A stretch of 64,000 bases of DNA from Nomia melanderi (taxonomy: Eukaryota > Arthropoda > Insecta > Hymenoptera > Halictidae): positions 5,542,001 to 5,606,000 of the forward strand of contig NC_135003.1 of the NCBI RefSeq assembly GCF_051020985.1, in the 5' to 3' direction. The position numbers and the translations under genes were made by a program. Below, piece by piece: positions 38,361-50,870 of the stretch. Numbering within the stretch: the stretch's first letter is position 1; the number at the start of each line of letters is the position of its first letter. The notes below the pieces were generated by a model, which was given only the letters and a program-made list of their open reading frames with translations, did not search any database and was not told where the DNA came from.

Positions 38361-39900
38361 CTCATGAAACGTAATTTATAATAGGTCATTCAATTCTGTA
38401 TGTTGAACATTAGATTCTAGATTCTGTTTATATAAACTTACGTTTTTTCATGTAATTTAAGATCATTAAAAAAAGATTGAATTCGAATTAATTTTTAGAG
38501 TTAATTTTTATTTTATTTCGATCTTTATATAACTCTGTTATAAAATCTACTTTATCTGGGTACAAAGTTACATTATATTCATAGAGATATAAATATTATG
38601 GAAAATATTATTATGTTTATATTACTATGAAAATTCCTACAAATGTATGAATATGCATTGATAATGAATATAATGTGATAACATCAGCAAATACACAGTA
38701 TATTAAAGTTAACTGATCATTGTTTTTGGCACAATGATTTTATTAAAGTTCATAATGAATTCATATGCTTCTTCATGAATCAAACCAAAGATTCTGATTA
38801 TTGTAATTGAAATAGAGATTGGTTTAAAGAACATTCCCAACGCTTGAAACTTTCATTCTGTTAGTAAGCATTTGATCACGAGTTGAAGTGAATTAAAATG
38901 AATCGTCTACTCGAGTTCGGTATAAATTTCTGTTTACATACGACGTGTACGTTGTTTCTCTTGCTGTCAGCATGTCACCAATCGTGCGCTCCTTATTTCC
39001 ATACTGTCTTCGACACGTGGTCAGGAGTTGTATTTTTGTAGCTCGTAAAATAAATCGTGCGATTCACTACACTGTTATACCTTGCATCTTTTGCACGTAT
39101 ACATAGAGTAAGCACATTCTTCTACTATTATTTAAATCATTGACAAGAGCACTTTAGATGTATAAATGATAGTTTGTGTAACTATATTTTGTTGAAAGAA
39201 GATTGAACGTACATACACTATCAGCAGAAAATTACGATCATTACCAAATGTTTAGCAATCTGTAGATTAAGGAAAATGAAACAGCATATTTGCACAATAT
39301 TTAACGTTCAAATATTGCTTGATAGAATGTATAATAGCTAACCAAATTAATAAGTAACACTTTCTAATGACAAAATTTTTAAAATTTTACAAATATTTTA
39401 TACAAACGTTCATTAAAAAAATATACCAACTGGAATTTAAGCAGATTGATATTTTAATATTTAGTTAATATAAAAAAGTTACACAAAATATATCGTAACA
39501 ACACAAGTAGGTACTAGAACATTGTACAAATATTTTTAATATTCACTGATTCAAATATAATACTAAAATGTTTCTATTAGTAAACATATCAACATTTAAT
39601 AATTTCTAATTATTTCTATCAAAATACTTTACTTACCAGAATATCCTTAGTACCATCTAAATCCAGATAATCGAAGTTCTATTATATCAAAGTTAGAGTT
39701 ACTGCTTTAGTTTCTATTCTTCTACTTCTATTCAAATTTATTATCTCCTACTATACCAAAGACAGAAAAGCCTGACACGCAGCATCACAAAAGTTGCCAG
39801 AACTATAGAGTAAAATATGTGAATCGCGAATAATATAGTCGAGAATACAAAAACCAACAAATAACTATATATTAACAATAGAACAAGAAACTATATACGA
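38361..39900. other. AT-rich spacer
   Basis: A faint GC patch lies at 38930-39070. No supported feature. Confidence 0.4.
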
Positions 39901-40800
39901 ACGACGCGCAACTTAAACGGCACACAACTTGCTGCCACGAAGGTCAAGTCACGAATCTCTCGATATAGATACTCTTTCAGATATTCACACTTATTCTCGT
40001 ATTCACAATTCTTAAAAACATCCTAAAACTACGTTGTAAATTCTAGATACTATAGAACTTTTTACACTGTCCTTTTACAGCGGTTCCTTGATAGACCGAC
40101 AGCGAACAACGAGTTCCCCATTTTCCAGTACAGCAGCGGTCACCCTTTCATTTTTCGTCTACGCACAATACCACGATCAACGCAACGAACGTCGCCACAG
40201 AAATCTACATAGCCGTAAGCACACTATAACCGGATAATATTCTTAACCGTTGATTTTGGCTTTAGAAAGACGCGTCGTGGATGGTATCGATACGAAGACC
40301 CTAGCACGCTGAAAGAAGAGAAATACTTCGGTTGCGTCGTCAACAATGGGAAACGCGCATTGTGCCGTGTTCGCGTTTGTGAACACCTCACCTCGTGAGG
40401 TGTATGCAAAATCCTCGCGAATAATTCCGTCGGTTTAATCCAATTTCCGGCTCGGAGCCGTTAATGTATGCCGGCCCTCGTTCGGCACACATCCGCGCTC
40501 CTGACAAAGTCTTTCACTGATCGATACAAAATCCCCAGGCATTCGATAATCTTAGCCTAGAATGGGCCACGGGAACGTGCGAGAGTTTCCAACCGTTTCG
40601 TTCATCGCCTATGCCGCAGGTTTTCTGGAAACACGGCACCGACCTGCGATTCCGTGACTTCCGGACCATTCCAGATTTCTGTAGCGATAATCGGAACTGG
40701 GGTGAATGACGCTCGCCTGCTTGATACGAACCATTGACGCGTGAAAGTGTACTGGATTATCAGTTTCGGGATTTTGAACAAGCTTTGTCATTCGGAATAT
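39901..40800. promoter_or_regulatory. GC island 17 with a T-box-like hairpin
   Basis: A 21-bp inverted repeat at 40383-40403 has 9-bp arms ACACCTCAC/GTGAGGTGT around CTC. AGGTGT is the T-box half-site core, and the arrangement is inverted. GAAGGTCAAG near 39940 resembles a monomeric nuclear-receptor site. Frames are 60 codons or less. Confidence 0.35.
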
Positions 40801-41395
40801 AGTGTGACACCTTGTAACGCGAAAGATACGTTTTGTTATAGAAATTTTGTGTTGTACGAAATGAAGAGCTATAAAAGTTAGAATTAAATGAATATTGTTT
40901 TTAAATGCATAGTAAATAATATGCAGTTTGTTTTAGGTTTCGTTTAGGATCCGTTAGAGATTTTGTATTATACTGTTTTAATTAAATGAATACTGTTTTT
41001 AAAGTGATAGGAAATAATACGCAGTTCATTTTAAAATAGGAACGTACAATGTTTTGACTCATACTGAATTTTATGAACGTTATTTGGTAAATGTTTGGGT
41101 CTATTTTGTTTGATGCATATATACGCAAATATGTATCCTAACTGCCCACTTTTAAACCTCTAATTTTCTAAATCTAAATGAACGAATATCGATTTCTCTA
41201 AAAGCGATGAAATAATAATATAAATAATAAATTTAATTATTGTCAGAATCAGTTAAAATTAAGTTCCATTGATATTACATCTGGTTACTGGTTTGAATTC
41301 TTCATTGGTTGAATTCTTTACAGCTCCAGAATTTATGTTACTCATTTTTTGTCTGTGTCTGCACGTATCATTTTTTTTATTGAAAAATCTCAGTT
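40801..41395. other. AT-rich spacer containing a local duplication
   Basis: Only the duplication described separately stands out. Confidence 0.4.
40882..41034 (+). repeat. 55-bp direct duplication, 98-bp spacing
   Basis: 40882-40936 and 40980-41034 are diverged direct copies (TTAAATGAATAYTGTTTTTAAA, then GTAAATAATATGCAGTTTGTTTT against GGAAATAATACGCAGTTCATTTT). They are about 80% identical by eye. Confidence 0.65.
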
Positions 41396-41445
41396 TCATA
41401 ATTCTTTTTCAGCGATCGTAATCTCTCATCGCCACAATAAAGCCG

Positions 41446-41455
41446 TTGACGTCAA
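41446..41455. promoter_or_regulatory. Full CRE in TTGACGTCAA
   Basis: TGACGTCA at 41447-41454 within a 10-bp palindrome. This is a consensus CREB/ATF site. A second, larger CRE palindrome lies 440 bp downstream. Confidence 0.4.
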
Positions 41456-41729
41456 TGTTGTATCGAACATTTAGTATATAGTTACATCTGTATTAAATAA
41501 GTGACTGATATTTCACATAGCTTCTACTACTTCACATTCCATTTTGAATTCATGTAAAGATACAGAAAATAAACGACAATAGAACTCGTATACATTCAAA
41601 CGATGCATTGTGGAATAAACATAAATTGAAACTTTACAGTAAACAAAGCTTACAATATTAAATTTATTATATTATTTCTGAAATATTCTCAATTCCTTCG
41701 AAACAGATAACGAATTTCGATAAAAACAA

Positions 41730-42770
41730 TGAATTACTCATCGCCGCAAAGAACACGCATTCCCTCAACCGTACATAACAAATGATTGATTTCCGTAGTC
41801 AACAGAACATACAAACTGTTCTTCGTCGCTTAATTACTCACAAGGGGGTAGCTAATTTCCCTGAAAGGCAGAACTCTGTGCGTAACGTGACGTCACGTTT
41901 GGTACGGGCCAATTACTTTCGCTGATGATTTAATCTCGGTTAAACGGTTCCCCCGGAAATCCCCGGAAATTAAGTAAACGCAGCGGTTGCACATCCGGGA
42001 CGGGCGGTTTCCAACGGTTCCGTGGCATCGATTCTGGGTCGGTGGCATAACATTTCCTCAGGATTCGCTTCGTAGCCCCATAAATCGGTACGTTACGCCA
42101 CGCTGTAACGAAGGGGTGGAAAAGCTAGTAAGAAAGAAAGACACCGAGTCGCGGAGAAAGAGGCCCGCAGCTAGGGAACATTATAATGTTAAAGGGATGC
42201 CACCTAGTCGAAGAAGGGATGGAACAGAGGCGCGTAGAGCAAGAGGGAGAGAGAGAAAGAGAGAGAGAGGGAGAAATAGAGGAACAGAGGGAAGGAAGAG
42301 GAAGCTTTGAAAGGCCGACGCGAAAGGGGAGAAATTAAAATGTAAAAGGGATGATGTGCGTGAAAAACCGGAGGCTGCCTCTGCCCTCTCTTCGTCCCCC
42401 CGTCTGCGTTCTTCGTCCTCTTCCCTCCTCACCGCGTTATATACCCGTTGCTCGCATTTTTCTCCGCTCGTCTGACAGTCATTGACTGGCCCCGGCGCGC
42501 TTATAAAGAAGGGATTTCGGTAGGAAATTAAAATTAAAAGGGATACAACCTCGCGCCGAGGGGTGCTTCCATGCTCTTTGGCCCGAGAGGAAACATGGGA
42601 GGCCGGTTATCTCCGCTCGACGATACGCTTCGCGCCGAAACAGCACGGTGAGAATGGACCCTACAGAGAACGAATTTTTTCCGATACCATCGATACTTGG
42701 GTTCACTGGATCCTATGGAGGGTTTCTTTCGTTATTGGACATTATTTAGATTGGTTGGAATGAATGTTTG
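41730..42770. promoter_or_regulatory. GC island 18 with CRE palindrome, GA tract and TATA-like words
   Basis: AACGTGACGTCACGTT at 41884-41899 is a 16-bp perfect palindrome around a full CRE. A purine (GA)-rich tract covers 42240-42303. TATATA at about 42437 and CTTATAAAG near 42499 could be TATA boxes, with CAGTC-type initiator words about 30-40 bp downstream of the first. The 107-codon Arg-rich frame at 41987-42310 is a product of the GA tract. Confidence 0.4.
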
Positions 42771-43370
42771 TGTAGGATAATTTGATACTGGCTAGTAATT
42801 TCCGAGATTCTTTTTTTATTGCTGGTTATAGAAGTGTTTATAGTTTTATTTGACTTCATTTTATTAATATCGTAAATGAATTGAAATTTCCGATAGGAAT
42901 CTTATTGTCAGATGCGTTTACACACGTCGTGACAGTTGTTATCAGGAAAAAATATTGTTAACTAGGAAAAAATTAAGTTAACTAATAGGCCAATACTAGT
43001 AGAGACACTACTATGTGTCGTTGATTAATTTTCGAATCTGTCTGGAAGAAAAGTATTCAAACAGTTGTAGAAAACTATCACGTAAAGTAAAAATAGACTG
43101 CGAAATATTAAAATTCATTTGACACATATTTATTGCACCTTATATTCTTATTATAAGTTTATATATTTCATGGTCCAACAAATTAAATTTTGTAACCGAT
43201 ATTGTATTGTAATCATCGCTAATTAAACATGAAACTCGACAGAATCAAATGTTCATGAATATCAGTACAGTTATTTCATTTTCATTTTCCTGTATCATTG
43301 AAAATGTCTAGATGACGATACAGGTAACAATTACAATAAATGCCACAGAAACTAATATTTACCATCCGCC
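42771..43370. other. AT-rich spacer
   Basis: No feature supported. Confidence 0.4.
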
Positions 43371-44430
43371 TATGACACTTACCACATACATACACAAACC
43401 ACCATACTCCTAACTACGCGGCCTGTCACCAGGAACTGATCGATATCAATTTTCCACGGCAACTAATCATCCTCTCGAAACGGAAACAAATCCGATTGAA
43501 TCTACGTACTCGACGAACCGTCTAGTCGTGGCGGAATGGATCGATCCGTGGATCGATTCTGCCGGCGGCAGATGACACCGATCTCGCTGGGGGTAAGCGA
43601 GTTCGGTTCGCGAAGGGAGACCCGTCCCAAATGGCTACAGGTGATCTCTTCAGCTCTGTGAGAACATTCCCACAGCATCCGTGCAACGTGTCACCCCTTC
43701 TGCGCCGGATACCGCAGTCTACTTCTCGTTTCACCCCTCGTACCTGTGTTTCTCGGTGTTTCGTCAAGCACCATTCGGCTCTCGATCCGCTGAAGGTGCT
43801 ATAGTGCCGCCTCATTGCACCCCTTTTTTTCCTCCGTCAGATAAGTTTGCGAATGGGAAACGGTTAGGGTTTATATTCTTTCCGGGGAATCATCGCCGGA
43901 TATTTTCCCACTTGTATTACAGATCCGGTGCGTGACCGTCTATCTCTTTCCATCTTTCTCGCAGCCGGAGAAATATTGGGCAGAAGAATACGAGACAGCG
44001 ATGGGACACCATTGTCCCGGAAGACAGGAGAACTGACAACAGAAACGATTCGCTGGCTCATCTTTACCTGAACGACTCGGGAAGCGCGTTTCCTCGATGA
44101 ACAGGGAGAATCGTGGCCACGTCGAAAACTTGCCCCTTTTGGTACGTTGATCCGCGATCGTCGAACGGACCGATGAATGGCCCCGCTTATTTTTTTCTTC
44201 TCTCGTTTTATATCGCCGAGTATTCTTCATTCTTTTTGGAAGAAAGTAAGGAATTGTAGTTAGTGAATCGGGGAGTTGATTCTCTTTGTTTGCCGGTGAA
44301 GAATGCGGTTGTGGACGGGAACTTAACGGTGTCGTTGGTCACGTCAGATTTAGCGTGCGGTGGATGTTTGAGGGACGAGTTTTGCTTTGATTTAATTGAT
44401 TGGTATTATAAATATGTATTATATACCTAT
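43371..44430. other. GC island 19
   Basis: CpG-containing, with a possible splice-donor-like GGGGTAAGCG near 43590. Frames of 84-97 codons on both strands are unrecognised. No clear motif cluster was noticed. Confidence 0.35.
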
Positions 44431-44875
44431 AGGGAAATAAGTATTATATTGTGACGCTATTATTTTCAAAGAAATTTTTCATTTCAGCGAATGTCAGAAT
44501 AACTACTGAGCAAAAACTAGAAAGACTGTGATGTTATATATATATAACATATCCTATATATATATTGAATTATTCACGAAAAAATTATATTTCGTGGATG
44601 ATTGTACTATTCTTGGTATTAATATCCAAGTTTTAAATGTATAGATTATTTTTCAAATGAAAACGCATTGTAGATTAGCTAATTTGTTCGCAGCTCCTTG
44701 CATATGTAATTCTTTAAGCCACAATGTAATGTTTGATTTTAAACTATGAACAGACTATTCATGAATCCGAGGTTATCAGTTGTCATTTCCTGACAATTTT
44801 TTTATGGCAAAGGGAACAAATATTTTTATAATATCTCGGACTGATATTCCAGGAGATATACGATATTCATGGTGA
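44431..44875. other. AT-rich spacer with a 20-bp A/T palindrome
   Basis: 44531-44550 is a perfect palindrome, ATGTTATATA followed by TATATAACAT. No gene. Confidence 0.4.
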
Positions 44876-45244
44876 AACAGGTGGAGGGTATGTTTCCTTT
44901 TCATTCGTTGCGAAGAATCGATCTTTCATATTCTGGGAGCAAAGGTCAGCCGTCGAGGAGAATTGAGTCGTTTCAGAACCAGATTTACAGTGGCGTCCAC
45001 TAACTCGCGTACTGACCCTTCTGACTCGATTTCCGGTTCGTCATCTGGACCTATGACCACCGAACAGGTCCCTGTCACGGTCACTATTAGGATATCGTTT
45101 CACGGATTTCAACCTCCGAAAGAAAGAAAGGAAAATCAGGACATGTACCCAAATCTGGCAGAACAAAACCCTTTGAGTGACGTAGAAACGATCTTCAAAT
45201 GCACGCAAGATTATTTTCATCCGGTTTTTGATAAACCGTATTGA
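44876..45244 (+). CDS. Exon-like segment A (candidate, unrecognised)
   Basis: The plus-strand frame is open from about 44876 to the stop at 45242-45244. It includes about 93 codons from 44963, with a possible acceptor (TCGTTTCAG) at about 44973-44981. The translated stretch contains STNSRT, then 14 residues later TTEQVPVTV, then ISFHGFQPPKERKENQDMY. STN, RT, TT, VTV and SF occur at the same spacing, ungapped, in segment B (47904-48084). Four GGTCA/TGACC words lie in 44944-45083. No known domain. It could be a diverged terminal exon or a non-coding GGTCA-rich element. Confidence 0.22.
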   Translation, partial: NRWRVCFLFIRCEESIFHILGAKVSRRGELSRFRTRFTVASTNSRTDPSDSISGSSSGPMTTEQVPVTVTIRISFHGFQPPKERKENQDMYPNLAEQNPLSDVETIFKCTQDYFHPVFDKPY

Positions 45245-45720
45245 AATGGAAATCCAAGGAAGGGTTAGGCTTTTTTAAATAATGCTTGATATTTCAAGAG
45301 GCGTTCCCACATCGCTAGATTTTTCTTTTTTGAATGTATTTGAAGTATAACTAATGTCACTTTCTGTAAATAATACCAGTGTTACTTACAACATTTTTTA
45401 TAAAATATATAACAAATTGTTCCTTCAGTGCAACATACCTCAGGGCACTAGTAAAAATGATAAAAAATTCATAAAGTAAGTAGAAGATATTGTCGAATAT
45501 TGTAAAATACATCGTTCTACGAACAATATTTATTTATTATCTTCATAAAACAGAAAAAATAGAATTTCTGTAAAGAATAATTTATAATTGTTTAACATTT
45601 TATTTTCATGGGAGATTTTATATAAGAATATTTTGGGGAGGAAATATTTTATATGAGGATTTCATTATATACTATATGGTGCTACTTTAAGTAACCATAT
45701 TAATTCAAACTAATAGCAAC
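45245..45720. other. AT-rich spacer
   Basis: Nothing beyond A/T-rich sequence. Confidence 0.4.
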
Positions 45721-45960
45721 ATGTAGCTCTTATGTCAGTGTGGCTATCAGGACTCAATAGCCTTCAGAATCGTTGCTTGTTAAGACGTATCCTTTCGTCC
45801 CCGAATGGACGATTTACTTTTCCACGGGATAGTCGACCCATACGTCAAAACCTATGCAAATAGCGGTAACGTACACCTATGGGAAAATCCACAGGAATTT
45901 CAGGATTTCATAATGGGCGTGGATTTCAGATAATTTGACAACCAAAACGGCCATAACAAG
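45721..45960. promoter_or_regulatory. Small GC island with POU octamer
   Basis: About 240 bp, bounded sharply by AT-rich DNA. The octamer ATGCAAAT is at 45854-45861. GGCTAT and ATAGCC form a short stem near 45742-45763. No frame. It looks like a compact conserved element. Confidence 0.35.
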
Positions 45961-46440
45961 AGTAAATTGATAAATACTTTATGGTTAACAGATTTTATAC
46001 ATTTATTGCATTTGATAATTAATGAAACATAATAAATTAATCAATTTGACTAAAGCTTAAGATTTATATTATTATTATGATACATGCACACATAAATAAG
46101 AAATGACGTTCTGTATAACATTAATTGTTGTCAATTGATGTAAAAAATTTGAATTTGCATTAAAATTTGCAACCAGATAAGAACTAAATATTCAAGGAAC
46201 AAATATAAATCTTTAAATGATAAGGTAGATGTAAGTTTACTATATATATAAACAATAATAAATTGTTACTAAAATGATATGTAATACATACATCAATAAA
46301 CCCATCATTTCTTAATACGACGCTAATATATTTTATATTCCACAACAATAACCAACGAATAACGAATAATTTGAATAATAAATAACCAAATAGCAATTAA
46401 TTATTGATTCGTCACCGTTATCCAAATAAAGTTTCATTCG
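45961..46440. other. AT-rich spacer
   Basis: A 70-codon minus-strand frame here is Ile/Leu/Tyr-rich chance sequence. Confidence 0.4.
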
Positions 46441-46919
46441 AATAATCCTCAACGCTGATTCTAACGTCCATGAAAAAGACCTTCAATTACAAAACGCCCG
46501 TATTTAACAAGTATCAGCAATCTCAACAACCCAGCTAACTACTCTAATCTCCGGATCTGCGATCGAGATTCTCGATGGTTGGGCGTAATTCAAGATACAC
46601 CGGTCGATAGAGGCGGTTACGAGGAGGAGTTAAGAGCACGTCGCTCGTCATCCCCGTCGGGGTCATCCCCGTGGGAGCCACGGGTCATAGAAGTCGAGGG
46701 ACACGAATAATCGGCAGGATCCACGAACTGGTCACGGCGGTGCCGTCCACCAAACCGGAAACTGGCGGACCGACCGAACGATCTTATTTCGCCTTCGAGT
46801 GGATCATGATCGGTGGACAGCCACGCGCTGCATCTGCAGGTTGCTGTCGAACAGGATTCAACCCGGAATGGTAACGATACTGTTCCCGGTTCACCGGTTC
46901 GACTGGCGAGCCTCGTACG
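46441..46919. promoter_or_regulatory. GC island 20, first part, GGTCA-rich
   Basis: GGTCA occurs at 46661, 46683 and 46730, the first two in the phrase GGGTCAT. A plus frame (open to 46874) and another at 46799-47026 are unrecognised. The second contains DDEV and later NGR, loosely like segment B, but that match is weak. Confidence 0.3.
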
Positions 46920-47315
46920 ATGATGAAGTGGTCGACGTCGAGAAAGGTGGAAACTTTGTCAACGGTCGTTCTTCACGGGTCAGGATCCATCAGAGGTCAT
47001 CCGCGATCGCGTGGACAACTCGTTAGAAGGGTGAAAGGTTTCCAAGATCGGGAACAGGTCGTCTCAGAAACAGGATCGGCACGTACCAGCTACGCTTCCG
47101 CGGGCGAGTTCAGCCGGACACTCGTCTTAGTCAAGCAGGGTCATGTGTCAACGGATTACCAGACATTCAGAGTGGCTAATAACGGGTTGATTATTCTGAT
47201 GAAGGATGCACTGGAAATGGTTATTATTCCGCTACTGGTTTCGGACATTGATCGACAAGATAGGCTTCGTATCGGATACTTGGGTTCCTTTGATCCTTGC
47301 TTGTCTAATTTATAG
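46920..47315 (+). CDS. Exon-like segment C (candidate, unrecognised)
   Basis: A 131-codon plus-strand frame opens at ATG 46920 and stops at 47315. Codons for LVKQGHVSTDYQ at about 47127-47162 correspond to LVSSGHMSTDYE in segment B. Most nucleotide differences there are synonymous or conservative (V/M, Q/E), and a looser match follows (NNG-LIILMKDA against TNGRTMILTRET). No signal peptide or known domain. GGTCA words at 46978, 46995 and 47139 could instead mean a regulatory repeat. No strong splice donor was found inside. Confidence 0.22.
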   Translation: MMKWSTSRKVETLSTVVLHGSGSIRGHPRSRGQLVRRVKGFQDREQVVSETGSARTSYASAGEFSRTLVLVKQGHVSTDYQTFRVANNGLIILMKDALEMVIIPLLVSDIDRQDRLRIGYLGSFDPCLSNL

Positions 47316-47880
47316 GAATTGCAGATTAAAGAGATAACGTAGTAATGGAAAGCTGTGTATGGGGATGAGAGGTAGTTGATGAAGTTGCTGAGAAAGTATG
47401 ATGGGTTCATGAATTCAATGTATATGTACTGTGAACGTGAATATTAGAAAGGTGTGAGAAATAAGTTCTGAGAACTTCAAATGACTGGAAATTGAACAAG
47501 ATTTTGGGAATGTATAGTTCTTATTGAGAAGAGTAAAAAGTAATTTATTGGATTTCTAATTCACTTTACTGTTAATATTATAATGTGAATTAATAAAAAT
47601 GGGACGGGTGACATTATTTCAAGAAGCAAAAGGAGAACCAAGAGAATACATGTTAATGAAATATTGTTTGGAAAATATTAATAGAGTATTGTAGTGCAAA
47701 TTATATGTACTAACTGAAATTTTTAATTAGTAATTTATTGTACAATACATTGATATACTATAATAGTGTATTTGATTTGTGTTACATTTCACTGATACGA
47801 TTTTATGTTAATATACTTCGTAGACATAAATATTCGCAATGTAGTAATTAGATCGTCATAAAGTAGTAAAACAGGAATTT
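47316..47880. other. AT-rich spacer between segments C and B
   Basis: No repeat or frame of note. If C and B are exons of one gene, this would be intronic. Confidence 0.35.
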
Positions 47881-47903
47881 AACGACATGTTTCTTCCTTG
47901 TAG

Positions 47904-48084
47904 ATATCCGGTAGGTTACCTTCTGGTCAGTTCAGGTCATATGTCGACGGATTATGAGGTGACGGGCTCGACTAATGGTCGTACGATGATCTTGACCCGT
48001 GAGACACGAGCGTATAATCCGACGTCGACCACACAGGTCTTTCGGGTCACCGTGATATGGGGTTCAAGCTTTCCAAACAAGTAA
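47904..48084 (+). CDS. Exon-like segment B (candidate, unrecognised)
   Basis: A good splice acceptor (TTTCTTCCTTGTAG, ending at 47903) precedes 60 open codons that end in a stop at 48082-48084. An AATAAA word overlaps the stop region. The peptide contains LVSSGHMSTDYE, STNGRT and TTQVFRVTV. It aligns without gaps to segment A (STN/RT/TT/VTV/SF) and partly to segment C. It may be a short terminal exon or a decayed paralogue. Four GGTCA/TGACC words lie in 47925-48049, so non-coding function stays open. Confidence 0.27.
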
Positions 48085-48870
48085 TAAAAGTGAATCTGTG
48101 ACAGTAAATATCGTGTAAATCACGGTTTATCTATGTGCTCGGAAGTCTTCCAGTACGTAATTGATTTAATATTGTTGCTTAACATTCTGTATGCACATTC
48201 ATATTTGACGATTAATATTTTAAATTGTAAGAATCCATTTTGAATTATATTTTGACTACGAAGTATCTATAGTTTTTGAAAGAAACTGTTCACTTTAATA
48301 TATTGGAATCCATTCATACATCTTTATTTACTGTACTACAGAAATTAAATGCAAAATTTTCACGTACATTTAATTTGTGGTTTCTTAAATATATTATTAT
48401 TCACAAACGATGTAACGATATAATTACTCTTTTCTGTAGCTCACTCAAAACGTAAAATCTTGTTTTAGATTACAATTTTCTTCAAAGCAATTCCATTTGT
48501 TATTCTTATTTTATATTCGTTATCCGAATAAACTATTACCTCACATTAATCAAAATTGATTAAAGTTTTTTTCCTTAAATTAACTTTTACAAAAGTTTTG
48601 TTGCACAGGTGAATCAAGTCTTGATAATAGTATGAAAACAATTTTACATACTGTGTTATTATTGATTATAGTAAAATAATGAGACATTTTTCTCTTTCAT
48701 ATTTTCATTCACAAGAAAAGCATTGATTAGAATTTTCTTTACATAATGACTCAGACTCATAATTAAATAATAAAAATAATAATACACCAATATAATACGC
48801 TGGAGACAGTTTATTTTTCATTATTTTTTCGAGTTCGATAATTTTTCTTATTGGAAGGAGAATAAACAAT
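48085..48870. other. AT-rich spacer
   Basis: No feature seen. Confidence 0.4.
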
Positions 48871-49250
48871 ATTTGACATCTTCGATAAAAGTGAACAGGC
48901 GATTAAAAGTAAGCAGCTGTGCGAGACTGACAAGGTGGTAACCAAGGGTGGGAAAATCGTGGCTACGTAGTCGTTTACTTCAAATAGGATGCTGCAAGGG
49001 AGTGATCTTCCTTTTTCAGTGATGTCATCGACTCTCATGAAAGCAGCTGTTAGCTTCTGGCCGTACCTACCCCAAGATTGATTGCTAGATTAGTCTAAGT
49101 ATCCTTCGTATAGAAAGGGTTCGTTTTCGGTATCTGTTCGGTTTCTCCGGTGGAGAAAGTCGATCTCTGATCATCTAGATCGAAACGGCTTCTGCATGGT
49201 CGGATTAACCACACATGGACTCCTTCTAACGACACGATCTTTGAAGAATT
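48871..49250. other. GC island 21
   Basis: Short, with a CAGCTG E-box near 48916 and another CAGCTG near 49045. Frames are short and unrecognised. Confidence 0.3.
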
Positions 49251-50090
49251 CTTATGCTCTTTATGTTTGTTACTAAGTGTAAGTATATTTCTCATTTTTG
49301 TAAATTTTATTGTTATTAATATTTACTGTACAATATAAAAGTAACGTTAGGAAGCTTTAGATCCAGAAGAAAACATCTCTGCTTTAATATGAGTCTTAAT
49401 AATAGAATGAAAAATATGTATAACTGATACAAGTAAGACTTTAACATGAAAATGTATAAATCTCAATAAAAATTAAATAGTGGCCATATGTAACATATAA
49501 TCTTTCCTCTAGTTTTAATTATTTGTAAAAAATGATACGTTGTATTCAGTAGATTGATAAATGTAATTAGAATACAATATTTATTGAAAATATTTCTTGT
49601 GACTTCAATATTAAGATAATAGATAAACGATAAATGTTATTATGAATTCTATTATATTGCGAATTATTGAAATCACAATATAGGCATAGAATACTATAAT
49701 TTTTCTCACGATTGCTCAATTACTTATGGTTACGCTGTACACTTCTCAAATGTTACCTGACACTATATATACTTATAGACCCGGCTTCAAACAAATATCT
49801 TCAAGTCAAGATAAGATTATATACGTGATATTACACATTGAAAACATAGTAGAAGTTCACTTTAAAAACTGTAAAAAGAAAATTTCAAGTAAAATGACGA
49901 AAAAACTTGTGTGACAATCTAATACATACAAATAATTGACAGAAATATACTTTTTCAATGAATACGTATATTGAGCTATTCTTATATAAATATATATGTA
50001 TATTTATCCTATTTTATTAAATTTTGTTCTGAATTCATAATCTTAGAAACTGTAATTTCAATATATTAACTAAATTTTAATGAAAAAGCT
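49251..50090. other. AT-rich spacer
   Basis: No gene or repeat noticed. Confidence 0.4.
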
Positions 50091-50870
50091 GGCTGCCAAT
50101 AACCGAACTCGCCATCACTTATATTTTAAACATTACGCTTCAAGCAGAATCCACCATTTCAAATTATCTTGTAACATCTCATGCAGCATCTTTCTGCCGT
50201 TATCTTGACTTCACTTCAACTCGTGCATTTACATTCACAGATCAGGCCCACAATCATGTATAGTTTAAGAATATTGCCGATCCTCCATCTAGCAGAGTGT
50301 TCGTGTCTTACAGTGATTGGTTCGAAAGTTCTACACTCCATACTTCCGGGATACCTTCCCAAGACAAGTTCAAGGGAAACGAAAATCGCGCCGAATTGGC
50401 CCACAAATAATTCGCGGCACTTAATTCGCACGTTTCGTGAGGCCGTCGGCTCGCCGGTTGTTCCTCGTTAACAAAACGAATCTGCGGCGGCCGCATGCGC
50501 GAGCAGGCCCCGTCTGATTTTTCAGGTGTCCAAGTGACAAACGATCGTCGTACGTGCGGATGCATATCTCCGTGGATTTTCGCAGCCGGGCTCCTCAAAG
50601 AAATGAACCTGTTGCGGAGGTTTATGAGAGGCATTAGCATACTTCGTCGTTGGCTCATCTCGCAGAAGGCCAATCTCTGCGCGCCACGGGCCCCAAGGAT
50701 CGCGGCGCATCGTCGATGCACCGACGAAACAGCTGTGCGACACAAAGAAACTGGCGACCGCAGGGTAATGCACTTGTTGCGCCGACAGTTTCGATCCTCG
50801 CCTCTTATAGCTGTTCCGCGCTCTCTACGGGATAAGGGATGATTCTTTTATTGGATGAATCTCTCGTTTG
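50091..50870. other. GC/CpG island 22
   Basis: The GC content peaks at 50440-50720. Frames of 96-145 codons lie on both strands across the same bases (50181-50471 plus, 50308-50745 minus, 50495-50842 plus). This fits a CpG island rather than a gene. Confidence 0.35.

Noticed and set aside
41987..42432. Arg/Glu-rich frames on both strands
   Set aside because: They translate the GA-rich tract at 42240-42303; low complexity, not a protein.
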